Shown here piece after piece: positions 1-13,287 of a stretch of 64,000 nt of DNA. Position 1 is the first letter of the stretch; each line of letters starts with the position of its first letter. The DNA comes from Neoarius graeffei. Its lineage: Eukaryota; Chordata; Actinopteri; Siluriformes; Ariidae. The translations under genes were made by a program, and so were the position numbers. Below the pieces are notes generated by a model. It ran no database searches and was not told the origin of the DNA. It saw nothing but the letters and a program-made list of their open reading frames with translations. Location: positions 47,156,890 to 47,220,889 of the forward strand of contig NC_083571.1 of the NCBI RefSeq assembly GCF_027579695.1. The letters run 5' to 3'.

Positions 1-240
1 GATGCATGAAAGACACAAACATAGCACAAAGCAAGTTTTGTTTGTTTTTTTTAATTAAAATAAACTTCATTTTCATGTTTGAAAAGCTACCGCAAAACAA
101 AATGTAGTTTTTGGTCTTGGTCGAAATAAAGAGCTTCATTTGCTTAGTTTTTTCTGGCTTTTTTCCACTAATTGTTGATTGTTTACTGACCGAACTTTAT
201 TTTGAAGAATGTGTCACACAATGTTTGTGCTTCGATTACG

Positions 241-345
241 TTACAGGCATTTACCAGACGCTCTTATCCAGAGTGCCGTACAACAAGTGCAAAAGTCAGG
301 TACATGAAGTATTGATCATCTAGACATGAAATGAATAAGTGACAG
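241..345 (+). repeat. fragment of a common fish interspersed repeat
   Basis: The stretch TTTACCAGACGCTCTTATCC resembles a widely dispersed teleost repeat core (CAGACGCCCTTATCCAGAG type). No ends are defined. The rest of 1-695 is cox15 intron with no exon recognised. Confidence 0.4.
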
Positions 346-695
346 AATAACAGAGTGTACTACTCTGTTGAAGTAACAACACTCAGCAAACAGCCAAGGA
401 AACAAACCAACCATACAAATGAGCTGACAAAGTACAACCAAAGAGAGAAAAATAAAACCCCCAATGGCTAACACGGAGTCACCATGACCAGGCGAGACAG
501 TCCACAGCCTGGGTTGGTCAGGACCGCCAAGACAGCTATGCGATACATGCTTCTCTTTAATTTTACTGTTATTCAATTTAATTACAATTTGAAAACAAAA
601 AAGTCTCACAGTTAACATTAGCTTTTGTTTACTGTTGGCTAATTTCTGAGCGAGGAATCTCTTTAAGCCACAGTGCAGTACTCAGTTGTACTCAC

Positions 696-850
696 CAGTA
701 TGCGGTGGTCAAACTGGACGGTGGTGGGGTTCTCAAAAATATTCTTCACTGTTGGGGAGAAGGTGAGAAGATCATCCGGGATCCAGTATTCACCCATTTT
801 TGGGAAAGAGTTATACACTAATCCAGCGTCAAGGCCGGCGACAAAGGCTC
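696..850 (-). CDS. cox15: cox15 exon 7 (last one in the window)
   Basis: The exon is 155 nt, from acceptor TTCTTCTCAG to donor ATACTG|GTGAGT. It encodes [20 protein letters not shown], then [13 protein letters not shown] and VQFDHRIL with conserved H323. About 85-90 further residues are expected on exons to the left of the window. Confidence 0.95.
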
Positions 851-3800
851 CTGAGAAGAAAGATCACATAACGTCACATCACGTCCTCATCCATAACACT
901 CCGATTTTACAGCACTGCGATTATGAAAATGTTGAAATGCTCATTTCCAAATCAATTAGCAACAGAAAGAATATTCAAAAGGTCGGTATGAATGCGCTAG
1001 AAGAAAAGTTACGGTTTCTATATCTATGTCATCTTATCTGCTATAGTGTCTTGCAAAAGTATTCATCCCCCCCTTTGTGCTGGTCGTGTTTTGTCGCATT
1101 ACAAGCTGGAATTAAAATGGATTTTTGGGGGGTTAGCACCATTTGATTTACACAACGTGCCTACCGCTTTAAATGTGCCAACTGTTGTTTTATTGTGACA
1201 CAAACAGTAATTAATGAAAACAGAAATCTAGAGTGTGCATAAGTATTCACCCCCCAAAGTCAATATTTTGCTGCAATTACAGCTATAAGTCTCTTGGGGT
1301 ACGTCTCTATTAGCTTAGCACATCTAACCACTGTGATTTTTACCCATTCCTCAAGGCAAAACTGTTCCAACTCCTTCAAGTGAGATGGGTTGCGTTGGTG
1401 TACAGCAATCTTCAAGTTATGCCAAAGATTCTCAATTGGATTGAGGTCTGGGCTTTGATTAGGCCATTCCAAGACATTTAAATGTTTCCCTTTAAACCAC
1501 TCCAGTGTCGCTTCAGCAGTATGTTTAGGGTCATTGTCCTGCTGGAACGTGAACCTTCATCCCAGTCTCAAACCTCTGGCCGACTCAAACAGGTTTTCCT
1601 CCAGAATTGCCCTGTATTTAGTGCCATCCATCTTTCCTTCAGTCCTGACCAGCTTTCCTGTCCCTGCAGATGAAAAATATCCCCACAGCATGATGCTGCC
1701 ACCACCATGCTTCACAGTCGGAATGGTGTTCTCAGGGTGTTGGGTTTGTACCACACATGGCATTTCCCATGATGGCCAAAAAGATCAATTTTAGTCTCAT
1801 TTGACCAGAGAATCATCTTCCATGTGTTTGGGGAGTCTGCTACATGTTGTTGGGCAAACTCCAAATGTGTTTTCTGGCCACTCTTCCATAAAGCCCCACT
1901 CTGTGGAGTGTACGGCTGAAAGTGGTCCTATGGACAGATACTCCCATCTCTGCTGTGGATCTTTGCAGCTCCTTCAGTGTTATCTTTGGTGTCTTTGTTG
2001 CATCTCTGATTAATGCCCTCCTTGCCCGGTCTGTGAGTTTTGGTGGGCAGCCTTCTCTTGTCAGGTTTGTAGTGGTGCCATATTCTTTCCATTCTGCTAT
2101 AATGGATTTAATGGTGCTCCCTAGGATATTCAAAGTTTGGGATGTTTTTTTTATAACCCAACCCTGATCTATACTTCACAACTTTGTCTCTGACCTGTTT
2201 GGAGGCTCCTTGGTTTTCATGTTGCTTGCTTAGTAGTGTTGCAGAGTCAGGGTCCTTCCAGAACAGGTTGATTTATACAGACATCATGTGACAGATCATG
2301 TGACAGATCATGTGACAGATCATGTGACAGATCATGTGACAGATCATGTGACAGATCATGTGACAGATCATGTGACAGATCATGTGACAGATCATGTGAC
2401 AGATCATGTGACACTTTGATTGCACACAGGTGGATCTTAATCAACTAATTATGTGACTTATGAAGTGAATTGTTTGGACCAGCTCTTAATATTCATCTTC
2501 ATTATTGTTTTTATCACAATAAAAAAATTGCCCTTTCAAAGTTGTAGGCATGTTGAGTAAATCAAATTGTACTAACCCTCCAAAAATCCATTTTAATTCC
2601 AGCTTGTAATGCGACAAAACAGGACAAACACCAAGGGGGGTGAATACTTTTGCAAGAGACTGTATAAACTATAGGCTTAAAGTAGATTATTTTTTACTTT
2701 TATGGAACTGGGCTGATTTCTTTCTAGTTTAGACTGCACAGCTTTTCTGTTTACCATGCTTGCTATTCAGAGAATTTACTTTCTAGTATAGTTCGAATAA
2801 CTTAAGTGCCTCTACTCACCTGAGAGAGCTGTGAGAAACACCAACACCCCTGTCCCCTTGGCGAACCTCCTGAGCTGCACAATATATCTGGTGTCAGGAA
2901 GCTATGAAAAGAAAACGTTTTTGCAATAGCTAGTTATTTCAGGATATCAGGATGACTGTGATTTATGTACCGGTATAACACTGTGTGTGCGTGTGTACCC
3001 TGTTCACAGGAAGCAGTAGTGTAAGACCTGTCCAAAGACTACCGCAGTACAGAAGAAGAGCTGAACCGAGATGAGACGCCAATCTGTATTGACTGACACG
3101 AGGAACATCATACGACTCTGGCTTCTCCTCCAGTCCACTCTTTACCATGTACCAACCAAGCAAACCCTAGGAGTAAACAGAAATACCCACTTAACCCACA
3201 AAGTGGGATGAAAAATTAGGTGTAATCTCTAGGAATGCACGGATACCAACACACCATACTCATTTCACTTATACTCATTAGAAATGTTCTGAAACCAATA
3301 CCTGATAATAGTATGCAACATAATCTGAATGCATTCTGCTACACATCTTTTCATCTTTGTAATCTGGGTGCATTTCACAATTCGGTATCAGAATTGATGA
3401 GTACTACATAATGTACTTGTAGTCAATCTGAACAAAATGGTACCAATTCAGCCTCCCGAGTAATAGCCATAAACCAGATCCTCAAATATAGTGTTATCCT
3501 GGAAATCATTGTCAAAACAGTGTAGGCATTAAATAAATTATTAATATAAACTGTTAACTGAAGGTAGGTTTGAGAGGTTTTATAAAACAAACAAACAAAC
3601 AAACAAACCAAATGTAGAAATACTGTTTTCTCCAAGTAAATATGATATGCAGAGGCTGTTTGTACTGGGGTGAAAGTAGAAATTAATAGCAAAGCCCCAT
3701 ATTCAAGAGAATATGGTAATGCGTCGACCTGATTTTTGATGGCTTTGACCATACAACGTGTGTGTTGTCATCAGCTGTCCATCGCTAGCGATGATGACTG

Positions 3801-5037
3801 CTTCATTAGGATGCGCAGAAACACAGATGGGCCGTGAGGCCCGCACCAGAGCGACAGAGTCCCCGCAGTGACAACATGAAAGGCCCGGCCAAACCGCCAT
3901 GGAATGTCTGGCCTCATGAGCTCTCGCATACTATTCTCCTCTCCTAATGAAGTGCCTTGCACAGTAAGGTAAGACAAACGATATCGTGCCCCCATCGTGT
4001 TGTCTCTCTGGACCTCCAGACCTGATGCAAAGTGGTGCACAAAAGTGCCACAGACCTGACGGGTATGGAAGTTGCCCTGCAGTGACAACTAACCTGCTGA
4101 GTGATGCCATCCGTTGGCCATCTGAGTGGCTCTTTCGCATGCCATCTGGTGGTGCGTCATTGATCCTGTTGGGTCCATCTGCCACACTACACCAAAAAGT
4201 GCCCTGCTGCCAGCGCCTTATTCGTGATATACTATTTAACACATAGCTGGAACCCAGGCAGGTGCTACCACTCTGGGTCAGAGCAGACCTGGGAGCAATG
4301 GTGATTCAAGGGTAACTCCACTTTCCCCCAATACTCAAGTCCTTCCGGACCAGAGACTCACCACTGGTTGCAGTTTAAAGTCATACCCAGGACTAAAGGC
4401 CAATTTATGCTGACAACCCAGTCCTCGCAGACGGCGCCGCAGATAGCGTCTGCGTAGCCCCCCCACCTTCGCAGACGCTCTGCGCGCACCTCCCAAAAAT
4501 TGTGACCACCGCAGAAGCCTCGCAGACAAGAGGGCTCTGATTGGTCCACTCTACATCCGCTGTACACGCACTTCCGCTTCCCTACTTTCCCGGTTTGGTT
4601 TGTTTTCACTACCGCCATTTTTAAAAACACGAGCGAAGATGGAGCAGCACAAAGAGCGGTTGATTGAGGAAGTACGTACATCTATACGACTCCAGTTCTA
4701 GTCATTATAAGTAACCGGAGGATAAACACTCCACTAACCACACCCACCAACTTCGTGACTTCGCGCCCCCTTGCATTGTGGCGGTGAATAACATCGCGCA
4801 CGCCTATTACTCTCCGCTCAACGATAAATTACAACTGTCTGCGAAAAGCTATCTGCGAAAGCCTTGTCGCAAGAGCATGCAGAGGCCTTAAACGTACATG
4901 TACCACCACAGGGAACCTGACCATAAGTGCAAGGCAACATATTTCAAACACTTGACCACCAGATAACGAAATTTGTACCTTTATTTACATACAATAGATG
5001 GGTTTTTAATCCAGTGCTTATTTTTAATTTGCTTTAA

Positions 5038-5083
<46 letters not shown>

Positions 5084-8000
5084 GGATCATTTACTCACAC
5101 ATTTTACAGAAAATATTCACCAGTTTCATACAAAACTAGTTAAAACAGTTTCAGTAGTCCACTAGCTTGTTGGACAGTTGACAGTTTCTGTCACGTAAGG
5201 GCAATAAATGGATTTAATTGCAGGAAGAGTTTTACTGAGAGCACGCTAGCAAACAGATCCGAAACATAGACAAAGGCAGAGTCGAAAAACAGGCAGTGGT
5301 TGAGTGAGGCACAGACAGGATATCAGAGGTAATATAATACTCACAGTCCAAAAACACAAACAGGGTCAAAACCAGAAAAGCGACACAAAATACAAGGCTT
5401 TTGCAAAGTCTGTGTTACTGAGAGTCCTTATAGGTCTGCACTGTGATTGAGCTCTAAATCAGGAACAGGTGCATGGTAATTAGTCCGAATAGCGTGCAAA
5501 CACTTTGCAATCTGCAGCTGCATTCCAAGCTCCAGTGCACGTGGATGTGACAGATGTAACCAGACAACTGGTTGACATATCAGGTTTAATATTGGATGGT
5601 AACTATACAGTACTGATGTAAAGTGAAAGCCCTGGTTCACTGCTGCCCACCAGGCATCCGAAAGAGTCACACCATAATAAATATCGTGGTGTTGTTTCTG
5701 GCTCATGGCATGCGGTGTCAAAGAAAGGAATAAATATGCATTCATAACTGCGATGTGCATCTCATTACTGTATCACTGTCACAAGACAATGCAGCAATTT
5801 ACTGACATGATACACATGACACTACACAATTTGATGGTTCATACAGTATATTATAATAATAGATTAGATAAAACTTTATTGAGCCCTTTGGGAGGGTTCC
5901 CTCAGGGAAATTAAGATTCCAGCAGCATCACTACAGATAAACAGAATAGAAATAGAGAAAAACGTCGAGATAAATTAAATTCAAGTATTTACAGATACAA
6001 ATATAAAAAGAATAAGACATGGGGAAGAGAGGAAGGGGGGGGGAGAGAGAGAGAGAGAGGAGGAAGAAACAAAACAAAAAACCCACAGGCAAAAGGGGGG
6101 GCAGTAGGAGAGATATTGCACATTGTCCGGTATTGCTTATTGTCAGGCAAGGCTACTGCTCCTTCCCGTCCTCTGTCCTCATGTTACCCCCCCCAGAGAG
6201 GAGTTGGACAGTCTGATGGCGTGAGCAACAAAGGAGTTTTTGAGTCTGTTCGTCCTGCACTTGGGAAGGAGCATTCTGTCACTGAACAGGCTCCTCTGGT
6301 TGCTGATGACGGTGTGCAGAGGGTGACTGGCATCGTCCATGATGTTCAATAGTTTGTGCATAGACCTCTTCTCCACCACCAGAGTCCAGCTTCATGCCGA
6401 CCACAGAGCCGGCCCACCTGATCAGTTTGTCCAGCCTGGATGTGCTCCCCCCCACCCACCACACCACGGTGTAAAACAGGACACTGGCGACCACAGACTG
6501 ATAGAACATCCACAGGAGTTTCCTGCAGATGTTAAAGGACCGCAGCCTCCTAAGGAAGTACAGCCTGCTCTATCCCTTCCTGTATAAGTGGTTGGTGTTG
6601 CAAGTCCAGTCCAGCTTGCTGTCCAGCCACAGCCCGAGGTACTTGTAGGAATCCACAGCCTGCACCTCGACTCTCTCGATCAGAACTGGTCGTGACCTTG
6701 GTCTGGACCTCCCAAAGTCAATGACCAGCTCCTTGGTCTTCGAAGTGTTGAGCTGCAGATGATTCCTGTTGCAATATTATAATATTCTATTCAGCTTGAT
6801 TTTGTGTCCTTGCAAATATTTTACACCTACACTCATCAGGAACTCCGCTTTTAGGCACTGCATATATTATAACTTTAATCATTGGCAGGTATACACGATA
6901 GCTTTCTAGTTCCCATGGCTATATGTTTACAGAATAATAGAGTCTAGATTTAGCTACCTTGTGCTGTCAAGCGATTAAAATATTTAATCGCGATTAATGT
7001 CGTGACTGTCATCGTTAACTCGCGATTAATCGCAATTTAATCGCACATTTTTGTCACAGGGCGGCATGGTGGTGTAGTGGTTAGCGCTGTCGCCTCACAG
7101 CAAGAAGGTCCTGGGTTCGAGCCCCGGGGCCGGCGAGGGCCTTTCTGTGCGGAGTTTGCATGTTCTCCCCGTGTCCGCGTGGGTTTCCTCCGGGTGCTCC
7201 GGTTTCCCCCACAGTCCAAAGACATGCAGGTTAGGTTAACTGGTGACTCTAAATTGACCGTAGGTGTGAATGTGAGTGTGAATGATTGTCTGTGTCTATG
7301 TGTCAGCCCTGTGATGACCTGGCGACTTGTCCAGGGTGTACCCCGCCTTTCGCCCGTAGTCAGCTGGGATAGGCTCCAGCTCGCCTGCGACCCTGTAGAA
7401 GGATAAAGCGGCTAGAGATAATGAGATGAGATTTTTGTCACATGAAAAAACATTGTAATTCTCTTATCAGCATAAAAAAGTGAATGGGCTTGCTTTGTAC
7501 CAATATTTTTTTTTTTTTTATTGCAGAGCATAACACGTCTTGTCACAGCCACTGACATCCATAACTTCCATATTAGATGAGAAAACCAAGGGATGAAAAA
7601 TAAAGTGCATATCACTGTGAAAATAAAAAAATGTTTTATTTTACTCATTAGTTTCTTTTGAAGAGAAGTATTTGCCATAAAAGAAGAAAAAAAAAAAACA
7701 AAAATAAAAACGTTCATCATACGTTCAAAAACGTTCATCATAGTGTGGCACTGTATTATCTAATTCTCACTGCTTATAACTCTACACCTCCCCGGTGGAG
7801 ATGAGCTGGGAGACTGAAGACTGAAGGAACAGTATTGAAAAGTATTTTTCCAGTCTCACCTGTGAAAGGTAATCCCATGTGATCTCGTTTGGACGGTAAA
7901 CCTGTTGGTACAGTTAAACGCAGCACATGAATGAGGCATCTTTATTAGACGGTTGAAGAATCTCCACTTTGCCCCATCCAATATGGCGGCGAGGATGTTT

Positions 8001-11000
8001 ATATGTCTATGCCTTTCTCCATCACTCACACGTACTCTTATTGAAGCAGTGCGCGACAAGCCTCAACAGGAACTACGGGTGACTCGCAGGGCCAAATTAG
8101 AATTTGCGTTAACGGCACTAATTTTTTTTAGCCGCGTTAACTTTGACAGCACTAATATATATATATATATTTTCACACTAATGAGCCAGACTAATACGGT
8201 ATTAGCCTGCTAGTGATGTTACCCCCTTTTCCTCAAAATCGTGAGTGGTCAAATCTGATGCTAAAAATGCACACAAGTTTTCATACTCCTCAATTTCATC
8301 TTTGGTGTATCTGGACTCTGTGTGTAAATTTAAGTGTAACATTTTAACAAGCTGCTTGATTTACGGTTAAATAGTTTATATTTAAAAAAAAAACAAAACA
8401 AAACAGTATCATTATAGTAAGTATAGTGGCATTAGTTTATGATAAATTGAACCTTGGACTAAAGTGTAGGTAATGGGGTTTAGTGTAAATGTGAATCAGA
8501 GCCACAGACATGGATCTCATCAGTTTATTGAGTAACAGGTGCACGTGTTTGTACGTAGCATCTTGTAAACACATGCTGTGGGTAATTCAAAGACATCTGC
8601 ATCACTATGTTTTTTGATGTTATTATGCAAAACTAAAATGACAACACAGACGCAATTTGATCCATTCTGATTTTTTCAGCATTTTTGAATTGTTGAACTG
8701 AACTAAGGGTTTGCTCTTCTATATTTCCTTCATGAAGAGGATTTAAAGCTACAATAAATCTGGCCCATTTTAATCCTGAAATGCATAAAAAGCTGCCTAT
8801 GAAGAGCTCACATACCTTTCTGCAGATGAATTTGGAAAAGGGGTCAATTTTCTACCCAATTGGGAGTCAGCTTAAACCAGTGTTTCTCAGACTTTTTCAG
8901 ACCAAGGACCACTTTGTCCCCCCAAAAAAAAAAAATAATAATAATAATAATAATAATTTCAGGGACCACCTGTCAACACCCGTGCATGTGCAGTCACCGT
9001 GCAGGTGACTGTTGCCTAGAGAGGAGAGGCGGAATAAGAGCACGTGCACACTACAAGTTTTATGTGGTGCAAATTCAGATGCAGAACGCTTTTTAAATAA
9101 TAAATAATAATGATGATGAAATTAGGCGGCACGGTGGTGTAGTGGTTAGCGCTGTTGCCTCACAGCAAGAAGGTCCTGGGTTCGAGCCCCGTGGCCGGCG
9201 AGGGCCTTTCTGTGCGGAGTTTGCATGTTCTCCCCGTGTCCGCGTGGGTTTCCTCCGGGTGCTCCGGTTTCCCCCACAGTCCAAAGACATGCAGGTTAGG
9301 TTAACTGGTGACTCTAAATTGACCATAGGTGTGAATGTGAGTGTGAATGGTTGTCTGTGTCAGCCCTGTGATGACCTGGCGACTTGTCCAGGGTGTACCC
9401 CGCCTTTCGTCCGTAGTCAGCTGGGATAGGCTCCAGCTTGCCTGCGACCCTGTAGAACAGGATAAAGCGGCTAGAGATAATGAGATGAGATGAAATTACA
9501 GGCCCGTTTGATTGCCGTTAAAAACAAGATTGGATAAATTTAACTTTCTAATAATGTTACAAAGCATACGCTAGCTTATCTTGAAAACGCTGACTACATT
9601 TGTAGATCACCTCACGGACCACTTGAGGTCTCTTGCGGACCACCAGTGGTCCGCGGACCACACTCTGCGAAACACTGGCTTTAAAAAAAAAAAAAACACA
9701 CACTCTTATGTAATTGTCTTTTAAATTGCAACAATTTCAAACAAACAAAAAAAAACCCTTTACAAAAGGTGCCAAAATTGCCAAGAAGAAAAGTCAACAC
9801 AGACAACTCAAACTAATGCATGTCAGTGGGCAGGATGCTCTACACAAGAACACATAATGATAGACCTATTTGTAATGGGGAGACATGGTTCAGACTATTT
9901 TGTTCAGCACTCATCCAGGTCTTGGAGTGGGCATCTAGGGTCAACGGTGTGCACAAAAAAAAAAAAAAAAAAAAGAAGCGGAGGATGAGGTAAAGCAAGG
10001 CCTTTCGATGAGATGAATCAAGAATGAGGCTCCTTGTTGAGATTTTCTTCAGAACAGTTAAAGTGCAGTCGCAATCTATTCTCTGTCACCTTTGGTCACT
10101 GTGCTTATTTCACACTAGCTGCCTGATGTTTTGTTAAGCCTTAGCTACCTGCACTACCAAGTGTAATGATACCAAAGTAATTGTTGTTAAAGGGGAACAG
10201 AGGGCAATATATAGAGTAAATATAACAATAAAACACACATTAACGAACCTTATTCAAGACTTACAAAAGTTTTTTGTTCTAAGGTTGGAAAGTTATAGTG
10301 TTTTGAAAGTAGCTCGAGCAAACTATTTCCGCAGTTTGAACAGCCCGCCATGATATTAATTTTATCCAATCAGAATGCACGTTCATTTTCTCGGCGTAAC
10401 ACTCATGACGTATGTATGTGCCCAGTTGTGTTGGCTCATTGAGGTTGGGAATAGCACGTGTGAAATACCTGTTTCTGCCTCTTGCGACGATTTCGCAAGT
10501 CCATGGATGGCGCCTATCTCATTGCAGCAAATAAATTCTGCTGGACTCGTGAGCAACTCCACGTTACATTTTCCGCACGAGCACCACGCCGTGTCACCTG
10601 CACGCAGACGCTCTGCCCCACGCTCGCCATGCCCATGGTCAGCATCAGTCTCATCCAGGCCCGGCGCCGTGGGGGGGCGAAAGGGGGCGTTGCCCCTTCG
10701 TGGCTACAGCCCCACCCCCTCAACGGAGACTCAGATCACTTAATTTTCTTCTTAATTGTTATTGTGGGTGTATGTGTGAAATGTTGACACAGCCGCGCAC
10801 ACACAGACTTGTGATAAGGACAAGGGGAGGGGTCGTGCTGGCGGGGGTTTTACATGTAGTCTGCACTTAAAAGTGCACTGTCTCTGCAATATGCAGTCAG
10901 TTTACGGGAGTAGTCTTTCCCCCACCGAATTAAATGAATTCAGTCACAATATTGTGAATCCATTTTCTTTCTTTGTAGGCTAAGTTTATCTCCGTTTATG

Positions 11001-13242
11001 TTGGTGTATGTGTTCATATATGGTCCGCTTTGTGCGCAAATAGCGCAAGAATGTGTCGTTGACGTCACCCCCCATTCAGCGGGGGTGAAAATTCATCACT
11101 TCAGAGTGTTTTGTCCCCTACACGCCTAAACTGGGATTGCGGATTAAGTGGTTAGCGTTGACTCGGTGCGAGTCAGGAAGGCTATTACTGGTGCAGCCGC
11201 GGGGTCTGTTGATTTTTTTTTAAATTATGATTTTGGCCGCCGAGCCAAGTACCTTAGACTTGCATTGACGTTTTGTTTTCATGCCGCGGAGCTATTTGTA
11301 TGTATTTTAAATGTAAAGGACTTGCCTGTAGGTTTGTGTGTGTTGTTTTATGTTTGGCATCTTTCCGGTTGTCTGTGAGAAAATTGGAGGGGAGGGTTAA
11401 CAGGTGGGCACGGGGGTTGATAAAGCGCAACTGCCCTGGTAATATGCCACATGATTTTCCCGGACTAAAGCAACCTTCGGGGCCGTGGTTTTGTGGTTGG
11501 CGCAGTTAATTGTTTGAAACACGTTGTCAGACCGCCATCACTACTACACACTATATGAAAAATATTTGCCCCCTTGCGATTTCTAATTGCCCCCTTAGTA
11601 AACTGTTCCTGGCGCCAGGCCTGGTCTCATCCTCGCCGTCATCCGAGCTTTCTTCTCTTATTTCATCACCAGAGTCGAGAGTACCTCTCCTAGGTTCAAA
11701 CTGGTACCCTTCTAAGCCATAGCCTGCTTGCAGTGTGTCTTGCGGGATCTCTTCGTATGATTCGACAGAGCTGTCGCTTTCACTTGATGCGCCCGACGCC
11801 ATGATTACACGCTTATCTCCTCTATTTCGGAGAGTTCCGCTAGTGCAGTGGGTAGCGCTGATGTCACGGTCTTTTAAAAATGGCGACTCTTGTGCGGTTT
11901 AGCGTATAAAGTATTATATTTACAATTACCAAGATATTTCGTTGTTTTCTAGTATATAAATTTGATAGAATACTTAAGAATACGTTACTTTGTCACATCA
12001 GCAACTGTATATATTATATTTGGTACCCCTTTAAACCAGTGCCATGTTTAACTTGAGCACTGAGGGCTCACGTCTCGGAGTTAACATCTAATACCCTGTC
12101 CACACTAGGGATTTTGTACCAATACGATACTACTTTTGTACCGCAACACCTGTCCACACTAGCAACTATACCGGTACTGTAGCGATATAACTATCGGTAC
12201 GAAACCCACAAATGTATGGGTTTCGTACCGGTACAGTATCGGTACTGTAGCGCTTCGCTGTAGTGTGGACAGATGAAGCGGCTCTGTATCGATACAAATA
12301 TAATGCGCATGTGCAATGAACCATTCCTACTTCTTCTGGGTTATTCATACAATACAATACGCACGTGCTTTCCAGCTGTAAATAAAACGTCAAAATGGCT
12401 CAAAACGACCATGGAGCTACATGGAGCAAAGACGAAGTTCTGTGTTTGTTGGAGCTTTGGGGAGACGAGCGATGCCAGGAACAGGTGGAACAGGAGATTC
12501 GTTTTCTTTCTCAACTGCCTCACGCGTTTTATACGATTTGACTGAATAAATGACCACCAGAAATACAGACTGTACATTGACAACAAAAAGCACACACACG
12601 TTGTTTCATCCGCCATATTCTCGGAAGGAAGTTACTCGGTAACCACGGAAACATTTCGCGCACGCGCATTTCAACTACCGTGAAAGAAAACCGCAAACAT
12701 TTCTCGCTAGTGTGGACAGATGCACTAAACTGTACCGGTATACTTTGTATCGATACAGTTATACCACTATCGTACCGGTATATATGTGAACACAGCCTAA
12801 GTTAATGTACACCGTGGTCATCACTCCTGAGTCAGAGATGGAGTGGCCAATGAAGTCAGCTACATCCTATAAGCGAGCGGTTGAAGTCTAAGGCCCTGTC
12901 CACATGGCAACAGATTCAGGTGAATCTGATAAAATTGTTTATCGTTTCGGCCTGGCGTCCACACGGCACTGGCGTTTTGGGTGCCCCAAACGAAACCTTT
13001 TGAGAACGGGTTCCAGAGTGGAAAAATCTGGCAACGGCCCCGTTGCGAAGTCATCTGGATGAGTAGAACGGATTTGTTTACGATGACATCACAACCACAT
13101 GACTGTCAGTGCTTCACGCCGGATAGAAGTGTAACGAACTCGATGCGTGTTGTCAACAAATCCTATAACTTGGTTCATGAAACGCGCTTACAGAATATTT
13201 TCACTGTGAATATTTATTGTGTAATGGTGCGAAGTGACAGAC

Positions 13243-13287
<45 letters not shown>

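Larger units (their letters stand above)
1044..2662 (-). mobile_element. Tc1-like transposon copy A (family with AGTGTCTTGCAAAAG termini)
   Basis: It lies in cox15 intron 6. Both ends carry inverted GTCTCTTGCAAAAGTATTCA-type termini next to TA (left 1042-1043, right 2663-2664). A defective transposase reads on the minus strand. A 12-bp tandem array has expanded inside the element near the transposase 5' end. Two further copies of the family lie at 22858 and 57059. Confidence 0.88.
6961..8152 (-). mobile_element. DNA transposon derivative with GTGCTGTCAA termini, carrying a THAP first exon
   Basis: GTGCTGTCAA at 6961 is inverted at the right end (TTTGACAGCAC, to 8152). The left subterminal region is full of ATTAATCGCGATTAAT palindromes, a pattern common to one teleost DNA-element family. 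The target duplication is not clear. SINE 7059-7430 inserted into its left part. On the minus strand it keeps a promoter-like segment and a THAP exon. Confidence 0.65.

Noticed and set aside
2283-2412. Regular short repeats that could suggest a CRISPR array
   Set aside because: Contiguous 12-bp units without spacers, in a eukaryotic transposon.
3771-4242. Overlapping frames of about 105 codons in a GC-rich stretch
   Set aside because: Several frames on both strands are open because of composition; no motif supports any of them.
7059-7135. Possible tRNA gene (A and B boxes)
   Set aside because: It is the tRNA-derived head of a SINE present in many copies; no intact cloverleaf or 3' acceptor end was seen.
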